64,000 bases of DNA, taken from NCBI RefSeq assembly GCF_034702125.1, contig NC_085873.1, positions 46,343,485 to 46,407,484 of the forward strand. The letters run 5' to 3'. The DNA comes from Engraulis encrasicolus. Its lineage: Eukaryota > Chordata > Actinopteri > Clupeiformes > Engraulidae. This document shows, in pieces, positions 1 to 30,856 of the stretch. A model generated the notes under the pieces. The model was not told where the DNA came from. It was given only the letters and a program-made list of their open reading frames with translations, and made no database searches. Every line of letters starts with the position of its first letter. Within the stretch, counting starts at the first letter, position 1. Made by a program: the position numbers and the translations under genes.

Positions 1-1373
<1,373 letters not shown>

Positions 1374-1583
1374 CAGTGCCAGGTGTGTCTGATCAAATCC
1401 CGCCCAAAGGCTTCTCAAAAACTACAAAATGCGCTAAATTCCGCCCAAATTCAACAAATTACATTGACTTTTATGGGCCCAATACGGCTGAAAAAAAAAA
1501 GCCAAATGGCCAATGTTTTTCCGTTTTTACCCGCAGACGCTCTTCCCAAGTAGCACAATTGGGCGCCCAATCTGGCAACACTG
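1374..1583. mobile_element. hAT-type MITE, GTTGCCAGAT family
   Basis: Starts CAGTGCCAGG and ends CTGGCAACACTG, so the ends are imperfect inverted repeats. The interior matches the copies at 35422-35599 and 50923-51140 (the words GCGCTAAATTCCGCCCAAA and TTGGGCGCCCAATCTGG). The target duplication is not visible at this copy. Family members at 13522 and 60843 have near-perfect 8-bp duplications, which is why hAT is assigned. Confidence 0.7.
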
Positions 1584-1654
1584 AATGGCAAAATGAATTG
1601 GAAATGTGCTACTTCAGACAATGTGATATTGTCTAGCTGGAATGTTTAAGACAG

Positions 1655-2015
1655 CCAGCTGCTTGGCTCAATGGGAATGCTGCTGGATTAGAGATATGGA
1701 GGTTGTGAGTTCAAATCCCACTTTAAGCCATGTTGATTTTCAAAATTGTATCATATGCAGTGTTCCTTAGCCAACTTCAAATACCATGTATGTTATTTAG
1801 TATCAATGGCAAATGTGCTGGATAACAGATATGGAGGTTGGGAGTTCGAATCCAACTCGGACCCATGTTGATTTTCAAAATTATATCATATGCAGTGTTC
1901 CTTAGCCAACTTCAAATACCATGTATGTCATTTATTATCAATGGAAAAGGTCCTGGATTACAGATATGGAGGTTGTGAGTTCAAATCCCACTCCGAACCA
2001 TGTTGATTTTCAAAA
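1655..2015 (+). repeat. three tandem tRNA-like units, period about 135 bp
   Basis: Three copies of a unit contain GATATGGAGGTTGTGAGTTC followed by AAATCCCA, which resembles a pol III B box. Each is followed by the same spacer (CCATGTTGATTTTCAAAATT at about 1729, 1864 and 1999). Spacing is about 135 bp. No acceptor stem closes, so these are tRNA-derived SINE-like units rather than functional tRNA genes. Confidence 0.6.
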
Positions 2016-2779
2016 TTATATCATATGCAGTGTTCCTTAGCCAAATTAAAATACCGTGTATGTCATTTAGTATATCCCCAAAACGCAGAGCTACAACACT
2101 TTCAAGATGGCTGAATTCAAGATGGCTGAATTGTTTGGCCCATAACTTCTGACTGGGTGGATGGATTTTTTCCAACATTTCTTTTAGCTTTGTTTTCTCA
2201 ATAGTACTTTGTTTCATCTCTGCCCCAAAAGGCAAGCCCGCATCCAGCATTTTCTGTGACAATGCAATCTAGTTCGCATATTTAATCATCATATTTCAGA
2301 CAACTTGCAATACAAAAAATATCCGTCTTTGCTTGAGTAAATTACTGTGAAAGTTTCAAATTGATTTTTTTATTGTTTTCTCAATTTTTAGCCTATTCCC
2401 CAAGTATCTCCTATATTGTCTCCCAATGGGAAAATGAATGGGAAATCTCCATTTTTGACCTTGAAAAAAAGCATGTTCCACTAAATATAAAGCTGTAGAT
2501 TTGTAATATGTTATTTAGACATACATAGGGATTACAAAAAACTTGGAATGATTACTATTGCAATTTGTCCCGGGTCAAACACTAGATTTACTGGCCTATA
2601 CGGGACAATCACTACGTTTCCATGATGTTTTTAATTCCGAATTAATAATTTAGAATTAAATACTTCCATCAAGTTTACTTTGATCTTTCTTTTAATTCCG
2701 AATTAAGAGGTGTTTACGAATTAAATGTCTTGTGTAAACATAGCCAATGTCGGACTCAAAGTAACGTCCCTGTGCACAA

Positions 2780-3215
2780 CCAGTGTTGCCAGATTTTCTA
2801 CGACAAATAAGCGACTGACGCCCTAAAAACAAGCCCAAAAGAAGCGACTGAGGGGCGTCGTGAAAACAAGCCCAAAAGAAGCGACCGGAGGGGTGGGTTG
2901 TCAGTCGCGTGCCTGGTCAGGGAAGACCTTGCTCTTTGCGGGGATATGCGTAGCAGCTAAAATCCCCACAAGTGACCACAGAAAGTGGGAGTTAACAATA
3001 TTGTAGTAGGGTCACTTGTAAGGATGAGTGAGAAAAATCGAGTTGCCATTGAGAAACACATTCAAATCACCACCAGAGCAGGAGAAAACAGTAAGCCCAA
3101 CTCTGAAAAGAACAAGCCCAAAAAAACCGCAACCCGCGACTTTACAAAATTAAAAGCGACTGCTCAAAAAAAGAAGCCCAAAGTCGCGTATAATAAGCGG
3201 ACTTGGCAACACTGG
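2780..3215. mobile_element. MITE with TIR CCAGTGTTGCC
   Basis: Ends are CCAGTGTTGCC and GGCAACACTGG. The paralogous site in copy 2 (about 53838) lacks the block, which proves an insertion. The interior repeats the word GCGACTG and AAGCCCAAAA. An open frame at 2985-3233 is a by-product of this A-rich interior. Confidence 0.75.
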
Positions 3216-3510
3216 CTGTCCAGGTGCTGGTGATGTGCAGTAAGAGTAATCCAAGTAAATGAAGGATGAATCACCGCACACTGGTATCTTTGCTGGTAGT
3301 TTATTTGGTGAACAACGCGTTTCGCTATTGCTTCATCATGTTCACTCTGACATTACGCATGTCACCCAAAGGTGATAAGGGTGATTACCTGGTCACATGA
3401 CCTCACCCACATTCAACCACTCCACCCATTTAAGTGCTAGACAACACCCAATCCTGGTTTAGGTATGTATATTATCACATCCTACCATTTAAATTACTAT
3501 ACAATTCTCA

Positions 3511-3635
3511 TGCATTTTACCAGATAAATATACTGACATCCCTGCATCTGAGGAGTGATATGCATTGTATGAACTCTATGTGGATATGAATATAGATACA
3601 GGGATGTGAGTATATTTATCTGGTAAAATGCATGG
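3511..3635. repeat. fold-back inverted repeat
   Basis: ATGCATTTTACCAGATAAAT near 3511 is reverse-complemented at ATTTATCTGGTAAAATGCAT near 3616-3635, with about 55 bp between. Present in both segmental copies (also about 54131-54253). Confidence 0.8.
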
Positions 3636-3860
3636 GGGGGGGATTAACAAATGTATGGAGCATAGTAACATTGGAATAGAAAAGGTGATGTAAACATGAG
3701 TTAGGGGGTACTCATGGCACAACGAAAAGGGTTAGGGGGTACACGAATCCAAAAAGTTTGGGAAACACTGTTATAGGCTACAGCAATAGCCTACAGTCTG
3801 ATGTGCGAACTCTGGGGGAGCACCGTGACCGACTGCCAGTCTAGTTTAAAGGTCTGTTAA

Positions 3861-4399
3861 AAGGTGGGCTTACACTGTGCGACTTTTGCCCCGATTTTGC
3901 CTAGATTTGGCACTCGCACGACTCTTTGGGTGTCGGGCCGATTTCTTGCTCAATCACAGGTCAATCGTGAGTCTCGCATCGTGCAGTTTACATGGGGTAA
4001 CGACAAGCGATTTCGCCTCACGATTGTGCAATCGCAGGGTCGCAAGAAAAATCAAAACTGTTTGAAATCCTGGTCGTGGCTCGTGCGTAAATCGCACAGT
4101 TTAAGCAGTGCAACGACCCGATTTGACTCTTCATATGCAAATTAATAGGGCCGTACGATTCGCTGTTGTGCGCGACCTCATCTCCACCTCAGGTGCGCAT
4201 GTTCCCTCCTCTGCAGACCGGGGAAACATGCCTGTCGCTTCGCACAGTGGAAGCATTTGACTCGCATCCGACTGTCGGCTTGTATAGTGTGAGGGCGTGA
4301 GTCATGAGTTATGAACTTTTAAATCGCAAAATTTCCTCATGCAGTGTGAGCAGGAGCTTAATACCCACGACTGAAAATATCGCACAGTGTATGCCCGGC
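3861..4399. mobile_element. MITE with TTAA target duplication (piggyBac-like)
   Basis: Flanked by TTAA at 3857-3860 and 4400-4403. The ends GGTGGGCTTACACTGTGCGA and the reverse complement of TCGCACAGTGTATGCCCGGC form an inverted repeat. Copy 2 of the segmental duplication has a single TTAA (54480-54483) and no insert, so this is a clean occupied/empty pair. TTAA duplication is the mark of piggyBac elements; a TTAAA duplication cannot be excluded. A decayed relative may lie at 52265-52600. Confidence 0.8.
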
Positions 4400-4620
4400 T
4401 TAAAGAAACATAGTTTTCTCCACAGAGGAGTGACGTCAGCAAGACACAGTGTTGCCAGATGTACGATAATTATCGTATTTGTACCATCCTTTTGTCCTCC
4501 ATACAATAAAAAAACGTGATGTACGATAATTTCAGAGTTGTCATTCAGTTCATGTTGATACGTTGAAACACAAATTTGGGTCTTGTACGATAATTTCCTC
4601 CCCAAAAAGTCCCCAAAAAC

Positions 4621-5066
4621 TAGCCTGGTAAACCAGCGCCACCCGCTGGACGCCAACGTTTTTCAGCTAGCGAGTGGGTCTGGCCTCGAATCTGAGAACA
4701 TTTTGAACGCTGTGCCCTGAGTCAAACAAAACCAATCACAACGCAGCGATGCCGGCATGGTTTGAAAAAACAACAGGTTGTTCTCATCAACAATCTTCGG
4801 AGATATCGTTCATCGGGGCCAGACTAAATAACTCCCAAAACAGCTATTTGTTTTGAATCAAAGCGGGCGGGGTTTTGAGGGAGTGACGACGAACCTCGCA
4901 CCACCGTCGGGAAAGCACATCAACGGCAAAGATCACCGATTGGTCAAAGTGCCGGCACGGTTTGAAAAAACAACAGGTTGTTCTCATCAACAATCTTAGG
5001 AGGTATCGTTCATCGGGGCCAGACTAAATAACTCCGGTCTCACATTTAGGCTGGTTTATCAGGCTA
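4621..5066. mobile_element. Mutator-type fold-back MITE, TIR TAGCCTGGT
   Basis: Starts TAGCCTGGTAAACCAGC and ends GGCTGGTTTATCAGGCTA. Perfect 9-bp target duplication CCCAAAAAC (4612-4620, 5067-5075). A 9-bp duplication is typical of Mutator-like elements. A copy is also in the second segmental duplicate, so it predates the duplication. Confidence 0.85.
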
Positions 5067-5191
5067 CCCAAAAACGATAATTTTGAGGTTTTGGTACGGT
5101 AAGTCAGCATTTTCCATCTGGCAACACTGGCAAGGCAAAAGGCTATAGCCACGGCCCGAGGACAGCAGGTTGGATAGCGAAGGGATGGGGT

Positions 5192-5369
5192 CAGTTTTGC
5201 CAGATTGGGCTGCATAGGATGGCCGTGTGCGGGTAAAAATGGCATTTATCAAAAAAACCCGCCCACTTTTTGCCATAGAAATCAATAGAATTGGGCGGGA
5301 TTTTGTGCTTCTAGGCGGGTTTTGAACATTTTTTGGGCTGGAAATCATCAGCCTCATCTGGCAACCCTG
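5192..5369. mobile_element. hAT-type MITE, GTTGCCAGAT family
   Basis: Begins CAGTTTTGCCAGATTGGGC and ends CATCTGGCAACCCTG. Also in copy 2 at 55275-55452. Confidence 0.75.
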
Positions 5370-5459
5370 GATGGGGTCGTCTAGACGAAGTCCCGACATA
5401 TGGGCACCCTACGCCTCTGCCTCTGAGGCTGCTGGCCCTCGTCCGCGTCTGTTGTGCTA

Positions 5460-23304
<17,845 letters not shown>

Positions 23305-23779
23305 CTAAGCAAAACACAGGTGAAGTGATGCAAACACAATTGTAAGAGAAATGTTACACATGATTCCGTGCTTATTGTAAATGTATTGTGCTTATTGTAA
23401 ATGTATACAGTAATTGAATTTGCCTGTGTAACTGAGGTGTTCCTGCACAGTTTGCTACTAGCAGAGAGAGTAGAGAGAGAGAGGTTCCATTGGCCCATTG
23501 TTTCCGAGTTCTATTATTGCAAGGGGGAGGGGGGGGATCCCCCTTTAGGCAGACCCAAGGACTGTTCTATTCAATGCTAGGAGTATTATAACACACCCTT
23601 TAGGCAGACCGGAACCTGGCCATGTTAGGTGCCCATAGCAACCTATTACATTGGCATATCTCTAGCCTATATACTTAAAGAATCTCTGCTACTAGTATGA
23701 GGCGTCGGTAGGGAGGTTTACAAACGTTCCAAGCCACACATTGAATTCACCTGTGTAACTGAGGTGTTTTTAATTCCTT

Positions 23780-24083
23780 AGACAAGAGTCTTATTTTACT
23801 AGGTATTTATCAAGCTAGTTACTTCTCATCATGTATTTTATACTCCTTTTTATCATATATTTAATAATCTATTCTTATTTAGTACCCCTGTCACTTTATG
23901 TGACACCATGTCTCTTTGATAGGATGCACTAAGTCACTTTTGGTGTTATCCATATGTTCATTGTGGGTTGCTTGAATGTTATGTGTGTCCTATGTCCTGA
24001 ATGTTTTGTATGAGCGAAGCTCACTTTACTGCAAATCAAATCTACCCTTGGGTACCAATAAAGTAATCTAATCTAATCTAATC
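23780..24083 (+). repeat. LINE 3' end with (TAATC)n tail
   Basis: GGGTACCAATAAAGTAATC followed by repeats of TAATC, the form of an L2/Rex1-like 3' end. No reverse transcriptase remains. Confidence 0.65.
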
Positions 24084-24224
24084 CTGCGCAGTTTGCTACT
24101 AGTATGAGGCGTCGGTAGGGAGGTTTACAAACGTTCCTCCAAGCCACACATTGAGTTTACCTGTGTAACTGAGGTGTTCCTGTGCAGTTCGCTGCTCAGG
24201 GCTTGAACCCGCCACCCCCTAGTC

Positions 24225-24598
24225 CAGTGGTTTCCAACCTTTTTCTTCAGGGACCCATGTTTTTACTATTGTAAGCTTTGGTGACCCAACCACGCGAGCG
24301 CCTGTGAGCGCCCGCACGAGACAGAGTCACAAGATGCCCTCTGTTTCCTGTGAAAACTAATTTTAGTTATTTTATTACTCAATTTGTCGATGGTGAAATT
24401 TAGAACAAATGTTTAATGTAGCACTTACAATTTGTTGCTTCTATGCATTTATTAGTTAAATGCTTTGTCTTTTATTCAACATGGGCTATATATATTTAAA
24501 ATGAAACCCCTTAAAATCAAGAGGGCTCCGCGACCCCCTGTGGATCTTTGGCGACCCATAAGGTGGGTCCCGACCCATAGGTTGACACTCCACTTCTG
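24225..24598. mobile_element. decayed hAT-type MITE
   Basis: CAGTGGTTTCCAACCTTTTT at the left; right side GTGGGTCCCGACCCATAGG then GTTGACACTCCAC is a weak inverse. Same style as 11339-11690. Target duplication not clear. Confidence 0.55.
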
Positions 24599-24788
24599 GT
24601 ATGGTAGGCACAGTATAATACCACTGATCTAAAGGACTAGTCAGACAGTTCAGTCAGAGAGAGTAGAGAGAGAGAGGTTCCATTGGCCCATTGTTTCCTG
24701 GTTCTATTATTGGGGGGGAAATCCCCCTTTAGGCAGACCTAGGCAGACCTGAGGGCTGTTCTATTCAATGCTAGGGCTTATGGGGTTT

Positions 24789-24888
24789 NNNNNNNNNNNN
24801 NNNNNNNNNNNNNNNNNNNNNNNNNNNNNNNNNNNNNNNNNNNNNNNNNNNNNNNNNNNNNNNNNNNNNNNNNNNNNNNNNNNNNNNN
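24789..24888. other. assembly gap (100 N)
   Basis: Exactly 100 Ns, the conventional length for a gap of unknown size. It lies right after a tandem repeat and upstream of the first recognised GLUT exon, so the missing first exon could be here. Confidence 1.
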
Positions 24889-25059
24889 TTTTAAAAATGT
24901 AGATTTAGTGATGTTCATAAAAAGCTGGAGTTGGCTGGATGTCTTCTCCCAAGTATCTGCTTCAAAATAAACCCTCAAAGTTCAATGTGGGTAATGTTAT
25001 TCAAAAGCTGTAGCATCCTAAAGTCATGGTCTCAAAAACCTCTCCAAAATAGGACATAA

Positions 25060-25262
25060 TGGGCTCTGCGGTAAGAGGTTAAGTTATATTCAGGGAACCT
25101 GAAGAAGGTGGTGTTTGTTTAAATGTGGCTGCCTTCAATATAGGCCTAAAGTGAACGGGAAAATCCTGGTTTGTGTTCATAGTACGGCCCTTGGAGGACT
25201 TTTACGGCCCCTCGGATGAATTTGAAGCGGCCCTTCGAATGAGAAACGTTCCCCGACCCTGA
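25060..25262. mobile_element. partial hAT-type MITE (GGGGAACC family)
   Basis: TACGGCCCTTGGAGGAC and GAGAAACGTTCCCCGACCCTG are the reverse complement of the 32637-33005 element's left half; its other end is not evident. Confidence 0.6.
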
Positions 25263-26345
25263 CGTAGGCTATAGGTTAAGCTTACCCTCTTTCACTCTTC
25301 TGCGGTGAGACTGTGCCCATTTTGGGTTGACCTCCACACGCGTCTGTAGCACAGCACACAGGATTGCAGGACACAGCATCCTGCAGGACACTTCAAAAAC
25401 AAGGGTAACGAATAAATGACCTGTCCAGATCTATAAAAAAGAATACCCTGTTGTTTCTACAGCTCCTAGAAGCGAGACAAATAAATTAAATACTTTGCCA
25501 TGCACCTCATATTGACATAGCAAATGTATCAATGAGCAAGTCATATTGGTCACAAAGAAGTTAATCTTACATTCTTTCAGTCTTCTATGGCGAGTTAGGC
25601 CTTCAGGTGACTCGTCTTCGCCATATTATGAGACAGCAGCCTGTGAAAACATGGTAAATAGAATAACCCATTAACCTTGGGTCCTAATATAATACATGGA
25701 CATAAACTAGCCTACATTATTTAGACAAGGTCAGTAGACCTCCACGTGAAACAATAAGAAAAAGTGACCATACATAATTTCAATTTCTTGAAGAGGCCAT
25801 CTTCACTTATAGTAGGGGCTGTAAGCCGAGAAATCGTTACGCGCTGGATAGAAGCATATAATTCGGTACACGTGTTCCTTGACTGATTTGAAGACATCCT
25901 AGAAGGGGTGCCCCTTGAAAAAAAATGTCTACCATGTCATATACAATATGTCATGTTGGTAACGCATTACATTGTTATTACATGACATTATACTTAGCTG
26001 ACAATGTTATTATAGTCCTCAGAAGAGATGAAGCAAGGGTAGCCTGCTAGACCAGATTGATAAAACTACAAAATGTGCATAGTGTGAAAGTATGGGTGAG
26101 TCTGTGCTTACGTGCTTGACAGCATGTAACATTGTGAACGATTTGAGAAGATTCTTGGTCTGAATTAAAATGAGCATTGCCAACACTAAAACTATGGTGA
26201 GAATAGACTGCTGCTAATGCTCGATTTGAATGGGATAGTGTCAGTGCAAGATGCCCTAGGTAGCAGGTTCCCCATCCTCTAATTTCCATAACAGATATAC
26301 GTATTTTATTTGTATGAGAGAGGGTAAAGGACAGGACCTTTCCAT

Positions 26346-28445
26346 CAGTGCTTAATTTGTAAATCACAAGGTACCGGAACGCAAAACACATATGACATCA
26401 CAGCGACGATGAGTTGGACAGAGGTCCCGGAACGCACAGAAAAACTATTATTACGCAAACGAATAAAAACGGGAAAAAATTAGATGCAATTCCCTGCATT
26501 TTAACGACATTGAGTCCCATGTCAGCTCATATCCATACTTTTGTTTCTTAATACAAGGGACGGTTGGCGATCCAATGGCTATTTTAAACAACAGCCATAG
26601 CCTATTAAATGCTGTAATGACAACAACAAATATTTTTTGTTTGATCGCTAACTTCACGCTTAGTAGTTTCGTGCAGTGCATGGAAATTATGCTTTCCCCA
26701 TGAGGTGAAAAGAAACCGAAGCGGTCTTCTACTAGTCTACCTATTGAAAGGACAGTGCATGGCTGTCCAATTCATATCCTTTCCCGTATTCACACAACGT
26801 TGGCATAGGCCTATTAAACGTTAAATCCACGCTTTGTTGGCGACTTTGTTGCATATAATTTGGCTAATCCGCATGTGCTGTTGCGATATGCCACTTCACT
26901 GTTTCAACGGCTCGCGCACTGATGGTAAGCGAGCTGCGATTTTCAGGGCTCGCGCACTGATGGTAAGCGAGCGGCGATTTTCCCGGTAGACATGGCTTTT
27001 CACACTGACTCTCTGCTCGCGCTACGGTCCGGTTGAAAATCCCTCCGACCAATGTTTTATTTGGAGCGTGTAGGCCCTATTTGAATGAAATAGGCCTATC
27101 ACCTTGTCTTTGCTGTTTTCGTGCTCAACTTGACTTGTAAGCAACTGTCTGGTCTTGGGAGAGAAGGAAACGCGCGCACACATGCTGAGCGCTCGCCAGC
27201 CGAGGAAGATCTCATCCTGTCACCCAGGCTGTCTTTTTCGCTAGGCTACATGACTGATCAATGCACCAAACGCAGCCCAGGTGCCACTAGAAATTAGTAT
27301 GTCCAAAACCTTGTGTGCCGACCAAAATTTGATGAAAACTTTTAAACAATGTGGCACAGCCAGGCTTTCCATCTCATCCGCGCATATGAACAAACAACGA
27401 GAGAGGGGCAACTTCACGTAGCCTACATTTAGTCAGTAGGGAGTATAGTAGGGATGGAAATGTAGCCTAGTAGATCTATAGTTATGATTCTTAATGTATG
27501 GGACAAGCAGTAGGCTACCAATTGCGCTTCCCCCACCAAAATAGCCACGCAAACGCTGGACTTCTCCTACTGCAATAAAAGTGGGGAGGTCGCGACTTTC
27601 GTCTTGAATGTTGCTAAATGCTTGCAGACCCCAAACGTCCCCAAAAGCACTTCAGAATCCTCTACCTTTCACTCAAACAAACACACTCTCTTACACTAGT
27701 TTTGTGAGATGGCTTTGTTTTCCATTGGAAATCCAATATGTCGAATAATTAACTTACATGCCCGTGCGTCGCGACGATAAAATATGTCGATAGTTTTTTT
27801 TCAGTTGGTGCGCGTTGCCTTCAGCTCTACCATATTGTAACGGTGCAGCCGACTGTAGGCTATTTTTAAGTTTTAAAGGTTATGAGTTGGGCGTCAGGCA
27901 GCAATACGACTGCCTTTGGTTTAGCCTTGTTACCTTTCCAAATATGAATAAAAAAACACTGACCAACACATAAGAAATAACTTAGATCAACACAACGAAC
28001 ATCTTTTCTCATTTTTTAAGTAGGCTAGTGCACTTTTGCAAACCCTTGTTTGCAGACTTGCGCGCTCGGTCTCAATTTGGAACAGCGCACATCAGTGTCT
28101 GGCTTTAGCATTCAGAAATGATGGTCTTCTCTGCGCGCACACTTCATGGTTCCTTCTCGCTTGCTCACTCGGCTTGTGGTTGTTGCGATCCTGACAGTCT
28201 CAACCCCAATTTAGGCCTATAGGCTGCTCGGTGAGATGGGAAATGTAGCGAACATGGGGTAATGCTGCGCTCTCACTCCTGAGGAGGCAGAGATAGTCCG
28301 TTACAATATAGTAGCCTCTATATATTTTTTTTATTCATTCACGAGAGGTTCCGGATCAGCCATAATAAGTCCCGGAACACAGGGGGGTCAAAATTACGAG
28401 GTGGGGGATCCTGTTCCGGCATGATCCGGCTCAAATTAAGCACTG
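26346..28445. mobile_element. hAT element, 2100 bp, non-autonomous
   Basis: Perfect 14-bp TIR CAGTGCTTAATTTG / CAAATTAAGCACTG and perfect 8-bp TSD CTTTCCAT (26338-26345, 28446-28453). The inverted Harbinger copy at about 46600 shows the unoccupied site. The subterminal word CCGGAACGC / GTTCCGGCATG occurs near both ends. An internal 25-bp direct repeat is found at about 26910 and 26947. No transposase frame longer than 76 codons. Confidence 0.95.
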
Positions 28446-29057
28446 CTTTCCATATGTATGAAGAACCCCATAAGATCACCTAATTCTATATTTTTACAAG
28501 TGCATATTGTGAGAGCATTTCAGTCATCTTTAGAATGGCATTACAGATTACTCAATATAGGCCTACATGTAGGCCACAGTATGGCTTCAGTTCAAATTAA
28601 ATGGGAATGATTTCTTAGTGTATGTTGAGTAAGAAGACAGAGATAAAAAAAATGTTCATTTGCAGACAAGTCCTCACCTAGTACTTGTGTCAAAAGTTGT
28701 ATTAGTTAGCTCAGTAATCATTGAGTACTTAAACTGCTATCAAAACTGACAGCTGATGGACAACATGTAGGCTACTGTAGGTCTTTTGCCACCCTTACCC
28801 ATAGGAGAAATGTCTATATAGAACAACACTTCTCATATGGTATATACTATGAAAGTAAATCATTACCTGGACTCATTTTCTTGATATGCAAGGCACATAA
28901 ATAGTCTGGGCGGAAGAATAGTCGATCATACCCCGCCCCCCCAAACAAAATGCCACACGACTTTTTTTAACCTTCAAGATTTTGAGTGGTAACAGTAACA
29001 TAACTCATTCCCACTACACGTTTTGCATAATATTGTACATGTCCTCAGAATGCTCTA

Positions 29058-29285
29058 CATCAGTGGTTCTCAAACCTTTTGTGTGAAGTACCCCCTGAGA
29101 AAATATTGAGCTCTCCGAGTACCACCTTGACAACCAACATTAGAATATCGCAGTAAAGGCCTTCCATATTCACTTTTGCCAGTCAGTACAGGAGAGGTTC
29201 ATAATGGTATTCCAAGTACCACCAGAGATGTCTCAAGTACCACCAGTGGTACGCGTACCACAGTTTGAGCACCACCGCTCTAAAT
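29058..29285. mobile_element. hAT-type MITE, CAGTGGTTCTCAAACC ends
   Basis: CATCAGTGGTTCTCAAACC to CAGTTTGAGCACCACCGCTC, with GTACCACC repeats inside. The same insertion is in the inverted Harbinger copy (45795-46000), so it predates that element's amplification. Confidence 0.75.
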
Positions 29286-29289
29286 GTTT

Positions 29290-29700
29290 CAGTTATATAG
29301 TTGTACTGTACAGTACAGTGCAGTGCAGTGGAGTGCAGTACAGTACAGTAGCATACAGAATGGTGCAGTATAATAAAGTACAGTAGAGTATAGTACAGTA
29401 CAGTACAGTAGCATACAGTACGGTGCAGTACAGTACAATAGCATACAGTACGGTGCAGTACAGTAAAGTAAAGTACAGTACAGTACAGTAGCATAAAGTA
29501 CAGTGGAGTCTAGTTAAGTACAGTACAGTAGCATACAGTACGGTGCAGTCTAGTACAGTACAGTACAGTACAGTACAGTACAGTACAGGAGCATACTGCA
29601 CGGTGCAGTAGAGTACAGTACGGTATATCACATTACAGTACAGTACAGTACAGTAGAGTACAGTACAGTGCAATACAGTAGAGTACAGTATAGTCTTATA
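29290..29700. repeat. degenerate (GTACA)n / (TACTG)n pentamer minisatellite
   Basis: About 400 bp of CAGTA units with point changes. Inverted counterpart at 45310-45775. Open frames encoding Leu-Tyr-Cys-Thr-Val repeats are by-products. Confidence 0.95.
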
Positions 29701-30856
29701 GACGTTAGCCCTCCAAAGCCAATAGGATTTCCACATGCTGTTGTTTTAAGTTTTTGAAAGACTATTTTAGTAGCCTATGTGAGAGAGGGAAGGCAGGCAG
29801 ACATGTTTTAAACAAAGGACCACACCCACAAATAAAAAATAACGAGCAAACAATAAATTAAGTGGTTAGGTAGCCAACATGTCATCTAGATTAAAGCCAA
29901 AAGTAGATGGAAAAACAGACATGTTACCATTTTGCTCTTTTAAAACAAAGTATCTGTCAATATACTGTATGTATGGTGTATTGCATATTGATTATTCATA
30001 ATTTCCTAAGCATAAATGCCCTTATCACTCCATTGTACACTTAGGACTGCGATATACATATCTGAACATTAATCAGCATACATTTGTCATTTGGCAGCTG
30101 TCACTGACACTTGATATGTACATGTATTATTGACTTGATTGATATGAATATATTTCAGTTGGACTCCTAGGGTTAAATCATTGAGGGGGTCCTAAGGAAG
30201 TAGTAGTAGTTTGTGTGCGTGCGCGCATGTGTAAGTGGGATTAAAATTATTGTTTGCCATCTTTATCTGAAGAGCAGACTGAGTGTCTGAACCTGCTAAT
30301 GCTAGCATGCTAACATTGGGACAGTTATGTGTGGCCCAGTTCAAGGGTTTATCTCTTCTCCCCTAAATTTTCTAACCACAATTTTCTTTTTGGATGTTAT
30401 AGATATGACCCACTGCAAATTTTTAAAACTCTTAATGAATGTTGGTTCAAAAGCTAAATGCCCAGAAATGAGCTCTCAATTGTAGAGTGATCTCATTCTG
30501 ATAATAGTTTTTATGATTTTTCTGTTTTTGAATCTAAATAAGACATATATAACATTGTTTTTATGGTAAGTTTTGCACATATTTTCAAAGTTCAGTTTGT
30601 ATACATCACACACAAATAGGTGGATTGGCCCATAACACCATTATGTCCAGGCAGTACAGCATTTTACTACTATTGGCTGGTTTTGGGCAGCCATCTTGGA
30701 TTTACCCCATAAAAATGACCTTAATGACATTGAAATTTGGGGCACCCCTTCTGAAATGATGGAGAACACCCTAAGGAAGGTCTACACCGATTTTGGTGCT
30801 TCTATCCAGCGCGTAACGATTAGGCCCTTTTGGGACGCTAAGAAACCCAGCTATTA

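Larger units (their letters stand above)
23430..24788. repeat. partial tandem duplications upstream of GLUT gene 1
   Basis: The words CTGTGTAACTGAGGTGTTCC, TTTGCTACTAGTATGAGGCG, GAGAGGTTCCATTGGCCCAT and CTGTTCTATTCAATGCTAGG each occur two or three times in similar order (about 23430-23580, 23690-23770, 24095-24190, 24660-24775). The array runs directly into the assembly gap. Confidence 0.85.
25810..30853 (+). mobile_element. Harbinger-like element, left copy (2.94 kb net, 5.04 kb with insert)
   Basis: Starts TAGTAGGGGCT and ends CCCAGCTA; TSD TTA at 25807-25809 and 30854-30856. Subterminal inverted repeats of about 80-90 bp include ATCGTTACGCGCTGGATAGA at the left and TCTATCCAGCGCGTAACGAT at the right. 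A near-identical copy lies in reverse orientation at 41251-47115. Interrupted by a hAT element at 26346-28445. A transposase is not visible, so it is non-autonomous. PIF/Harbinger assignment rests on the 3-bp T-N-A duplications. Confidence 0.88.

Noticed and set aside
26864..27052. hAT transposase inside 26346-28445
   Set aside because: Longest frames are under 80 codons without recognisable motifs.
29183..29736. Leu-Tyr-Cys-Thr-Val repeat frames (also 45272-46089)
   Set aside because: By-product of a five-base repeat, which reads open in several frames; no conserved start or splice context.
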